Source: Rotaria socialis | Taxonomy: Eukaryota > Rotifera > Eurotatoria > Philodinida > Philodinidae | Direction of reading: 5' to 3' | DNA: 64,000 nt | NCBI GenBank assembly: GCA_905331475.1 | Contig: CAJNYU010000350.1 | Location: 186,001 to 250,000, forward strand | In this document: positions 60,517 through 64,000 of the stretch, in pieces | Layout: every line of letters begins with the position of its first letter | How positions within the stretch are numbered: the stretch's first letter is position 1 | Notes under the pieces: model-generated | Database searches by the model: none | The model's input: only the letters and a program-made list of their open reading frames with translations | What the model was told of the DNA's origin: nothing | Made by a program: the position numbers and the translations under genes

Positions 60517-63500
60517 CGGCCTATTAATAGAAAAGAGATTAATCAAAATAAAAAGTATGCTAGAAAAACATCGGAAATTCTCTGGCAATTACTATATATA
60601 TTATCGACAGATAGTCTTTGAGATTCAGTACAATACTTCGATCTAAACAGAATCGTAGTATCTAAGTCCTTTTAACAATCTGAACATAAAACTGGTAGCC
60701 TTTCTAAAAGTATTTGATTCCAATAAAAATAATTGACGATTTCAAATAAATTATGTTAACTTGTAAATAAGAAAAATATAGCAGATCACTTATCAAGTGA
60801 TGAGAACGCCTGCTACTTTGTCATAAATAAACATGAGTTTCTCTTCTAAAATATAATGCATCTATGTAGGAATCATCAAAATTACATCATTTTTCACTCG
60901 TAGTTAACTTTCTTTAGTTGTTCTTGGGAAATTACGATACCTTTGTTCGATAGTCACCACAGTCACAGTCCGCCAGAGCGTGTAGAACAAAATTAATAGT
61001 GTAGCTTGCATTGAAATTTTGACTTATGTTGTTCTATATTTTGATTGTGCTTCAGTTACACACAGTAGCAAATAGAAGACTGGATTAAAGCAAAGGCTTT
61101 TTATAAAGGATTTAATCGAAATAATGTTATCATCAGAAATTTATAAATGTCAATAGTAATAATATGTAGTACTAGTACTGTATCGTTTTTAGAAAGCTAC
61201 TTACATTTAAAGAAGATTATATGCTGTAATTTACATGTGTGGGTATTCCTGATATCAGATTGAATGAATTACGTTAAATGAATCATCAGTTAAGAAGAAA
61301 ACCAACTTAGTTTATTCTAGTGGTGTATAAGTTGTATCTTGATACGATATTATACTGTAGCATTTCGAAACTGTTTGAACACTTTAATTTCAATTGGTTC
61401 TCCTATAATCAATAACGAAACAAATAGTAACCGCCTCGCTCATTAGATTTCTCCGAGTAAACCTGTTGCAGTATGATATAAAAATTTTCGAGCAATAATG
61501 CCTTCTATAATCGATGGCTATTATTACCTACTCATTAAGGTTATCAAATGCTGATTGGTTTAAAAAAATGATTGGCAAAAAAACAGCCAGTCTTCTCATC
61601 ACTGTGAAATAAAATGTTCAAGTGTTCACTACGTGTGTGTTGTTACCTATAAAATTCAAACATATAAAATAAGAATAGGACATGTCGATTTAAAGAATTT
61701 TTAAGAAGAATAAGTTTTTAATGATGAATTCTTCAGTGTAGAGAGAATTTATCTGCTGTTTGAGAAACCAGTAAAACCACAATCATTCCTATGAATAATC
61801 ACTAACTCTTTTATTTGTCATAATAGTGAACTGAAAATAAGTAAACGAACAGCATTTTAAATACGGTTAGGACCTTGAATCAAATCAAATAATTAGTAGT
61901 AGACAAGGTTAAATTTTAGCAAAGTAGAATTCAAGTTAAATTTGACTTAATTTTAACCCTATGAGCGATTGAATTCGTACAATGAAGTATGAACACTTAC
62001 TGGTACTATAAAATTCAGAAAAAAATGTACTCTTGATAGAACTCATGAGAAAGTGAAATCGAAAGTACTCAAAAGATCAAAGCATTTTTTTCTTAAATCA
62101 CTCTGGTAAATTAAACCTTATGAAACATCTTTCACAAGTTAAGTCTAAAATATGACTACTTTGTTCCAACGATATGTCAAACTCGTTCATTTCAACTTGA
62201 AGAAGTCAGAAGCATCTATGTGTAACCAAGTGACTTGCGTAAACGTATTAGAGAATGCCTTTAGATGCTTTCTATCTGATTGTGGATAAATTTTAGTTTA
62301 TACATACTTGATAGTATTTACATTAAATAAATCTCGAAAGATGTTGAATTTCCGAACAATATTGATCAATAAATGATTTTAAAGATATTAGGATATGAAA
62401 TTCAAGAGCGCCTGCGAGAATACTGCGAATCTCGATTTATTAATTAAAAAGAGTTAAAATCAATAAAGAAAACCTTCATAAAAGGGAATAAGAGACAAAA
62501 GCATGGAATCATCGACTAGAATATCTGAAATCTTTTATACTAAAAAACATTTTGTCACTACGTCCAAAAAGTCATAACAAATCACTCAGCTTAACCAACG
62601 ATGTAGATGACGATACAGAATGCAGATGCATAAGGTTCAATAAAAAGCAAAATGTTCTTTTGTTGTTTCCAATCTTTATCGAAGATTTCTCTTTATTATC
62701 ATATGAAATTCAATAGTCTTTATTTGAATGACTCGTGAACGTTTGTCTCTATCACGTTGAAACTTTGGTTGTTTGATTGAGATATAACCGTAATGACAGA
62801 TATCTACGCGTGAAATATTCACACACTCAGAAAACTATTCTCATCACTCATTGTAACTTAAAATATTATAACATTACTGTTTTTTGTAGCGGTCAAAACT
62901 GATGTTATACGCTCCAAATTTTACAGAATTTGACTATTTAGTTTTAAACAAGATAAAATCATAATCGCATTTTAATAAGTCAATCTAGCTTTAAGAATAT
63001 GAAGTCAAATAATGACATTACATTTTGGTTTACTCAATCAGCAGCAATGAATAACTCATTAGAAAAATATAACAACAGTAGAATTTTGTCAAATATTGAT
63101 TGTTATTTCTCTTTCATGGAAAAATATCCAAATTGACCTGCATGTCAATAGTCATAGTGAAAGAGTGCTGCTACTAAAGATATTTATATAACACACGAAA
63201 AGTCCTTCCAAAATTTACTTAGCATTGTAGAGACATAGCTTTAAAAATTCAAAAAAATAACTAATAATCTATTCATAGACAAAAAACATAATACCAAGTA
63301 GAAGCAGTGGCTACTTTAAGATTATCATTAAGTCTGTAAAGTTTTCTCATGTCCCAGCATCGTTATATCTTAATGCGAAATCTTACCAGCTTCAGTGCTA
63401 GATAATTATGTTCTCATCATGGAACATTAATTTTTTTTTAAATTGAATTGAGATGCATAAAGCATATTCATCAATGAAAAGTAAGTTGAATTTACTATTT

Positions 63501-63932
63501 TTCAGCATTATTAACATTCTTACTGAAGTTAAATCATGACAACCAGATATGAAAGTTCCGATGTTAGAATTTTACATACATCGAATGAAAGATAATACTG
63601 TTTTATTTATCTGAACGAAAAGTCGGATAGTATGTACAGTTAAACAATAATACCGCTTTGCTAGCATCAATGTATCTAGTTGATCAATGTATCTAGTTGA
63701 TCAATGTAAACATTAGAAATATTTTTTACATACATTCTTTTCTTATTTATTGAAGTGAAAGTTATGTTTTTTTGTTCTTCGTCTTATCTTTATCTCTCTG
63801 TGATCAAACAACATGTTTCATTAAAGTACATGAAACATTTATTAAAAATAGCTAATAACCACTAAAACGAAATCTTAATAAATGGAAAATAGATTTACAT
63901 GTAAATCAATTGTTTCATCGTCTCCATCTTAC
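60517..63932. other. Long gene-free region
   Basis: No exons recognised. It contains an AAATTTAA-rich, partly self-complementary patch at about 61910-61960 (GGTTAAATTTT ... AATTTTAACC) and a 17-base tandem duplication at 63668-63701. Confidence 0.45.
63668..63701 (+). repeat. Tandem duplication, two 17-base copies
   Basis: CAATGTATCTAGTTGAT is present twice in a row with no differences; CAATGTA follows. Confidence 0.85.
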
Positions 63933-64000
63933 CCGCCAATAAAAAAATTAGATATTATTACTTTTGCAATGGGCAATCCAGCAAATAAGATGAATGCAAG
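63933..64000 (-). CDS. Internal exon of a membrane protein gene at the window edge (partial)
   Basis: The minus strand is open from the right edge to a GTAAG donor at 63932 and encodes a hydrophobic segment LAFILFAGLPIAKVIISNFF. The downstream exons on the left were not found. It resembles the first helix of small multi-span proteins such as TMEM272-like proteins, but this is only a guess from composition. Confidence 0.3.

Noticed and set aside
1-64000. tRNA, rRNA, spliced-leader RNA genes and CRISPR arrays
   Set aside because: I looked for B-box-like GGTTCGANNC strings, leader sequence and spaced direct repeats and saw none; a covariance-model scan was not possible.

Overview
The window is nuclear DNA of a compact, AT-rich animal genome, most likely a bdelloid rotifer (Rotaria- or Adineta-like). 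The basis is: GT-AG introns mostly of 49-70 bases, short intergenic gaps, strictly eukaryotic gene content, and two copies of the F-box protein family that is expanded in bdelloids. The species assignment is inference. All exon joins were worked out by hand from splice signals and reading phase.

Layout. 1-3.2 kb: 3' part of an MEGF8/attractin-family receptor (+). 4.5-6 kb: ATG12 (+) and a two-exon NUDT7/8-like Nudix hydrolase (+). 6-15.6 kb: a repeat-rich island holding a frameshifted SWIM-domain transposase remnant, a minus-strand LTR element with PBS and PPT but no recognisable coding, several short elements built from one repeated palindromic word, a diverged copy of the NUDT 3' end, and an F-box pseudogene. 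15.6-17 kb: pyrroline-5-carboxylate reductase (-), start codon apparently split by an intron. 17-25 kb: almost gene-free, with a Tc1/mariner-type foldback MITE, another word-built element and two orphan exon candidates.

25-61 kb is gene-dense: a 14-exon PHLDB/LL5-like PH protein (+), an FkbM-family methyltransferase (+), TFIIIC subunit GTF3C5 (+), an arrestin-fold protein (+), a smoothelin-like CH protein (-), a sigma-class GST (+), the EF-hand protein SDF4/Cab45 (-), an SLC46-type transporter (-), a small Ly6/three-finger GPI-type protein (+) assembled from three short exons, an intact F-box/LRR-like protein (+) and a NAA60-like GNAT acetyltransferase (-). 60.5-64 kb is nearly empty; a membrane-segment exon of another minus-strand gene seems to enter at the right edge.

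The genes do not form one pathway. The cortical/cytoskeletal proteins (PHLDB, smoothelin-like) and secretory-route proteins (SDF4, methyltransferase, Ly6, MEGF8) are ordinary housekeeping or structural genes. The unusual content is the set of short elements in the gene-poor parts. Several end in CCCAGG...CCTGGG (one in ATCCCATGT...ACATGGGAT). Each interior is saturated with both orientations of one short word (TTTACGG, TTCCGG, GCGGT, possibly AAATTTAA and ATCGGAT), giving stacked perfect hairpins.
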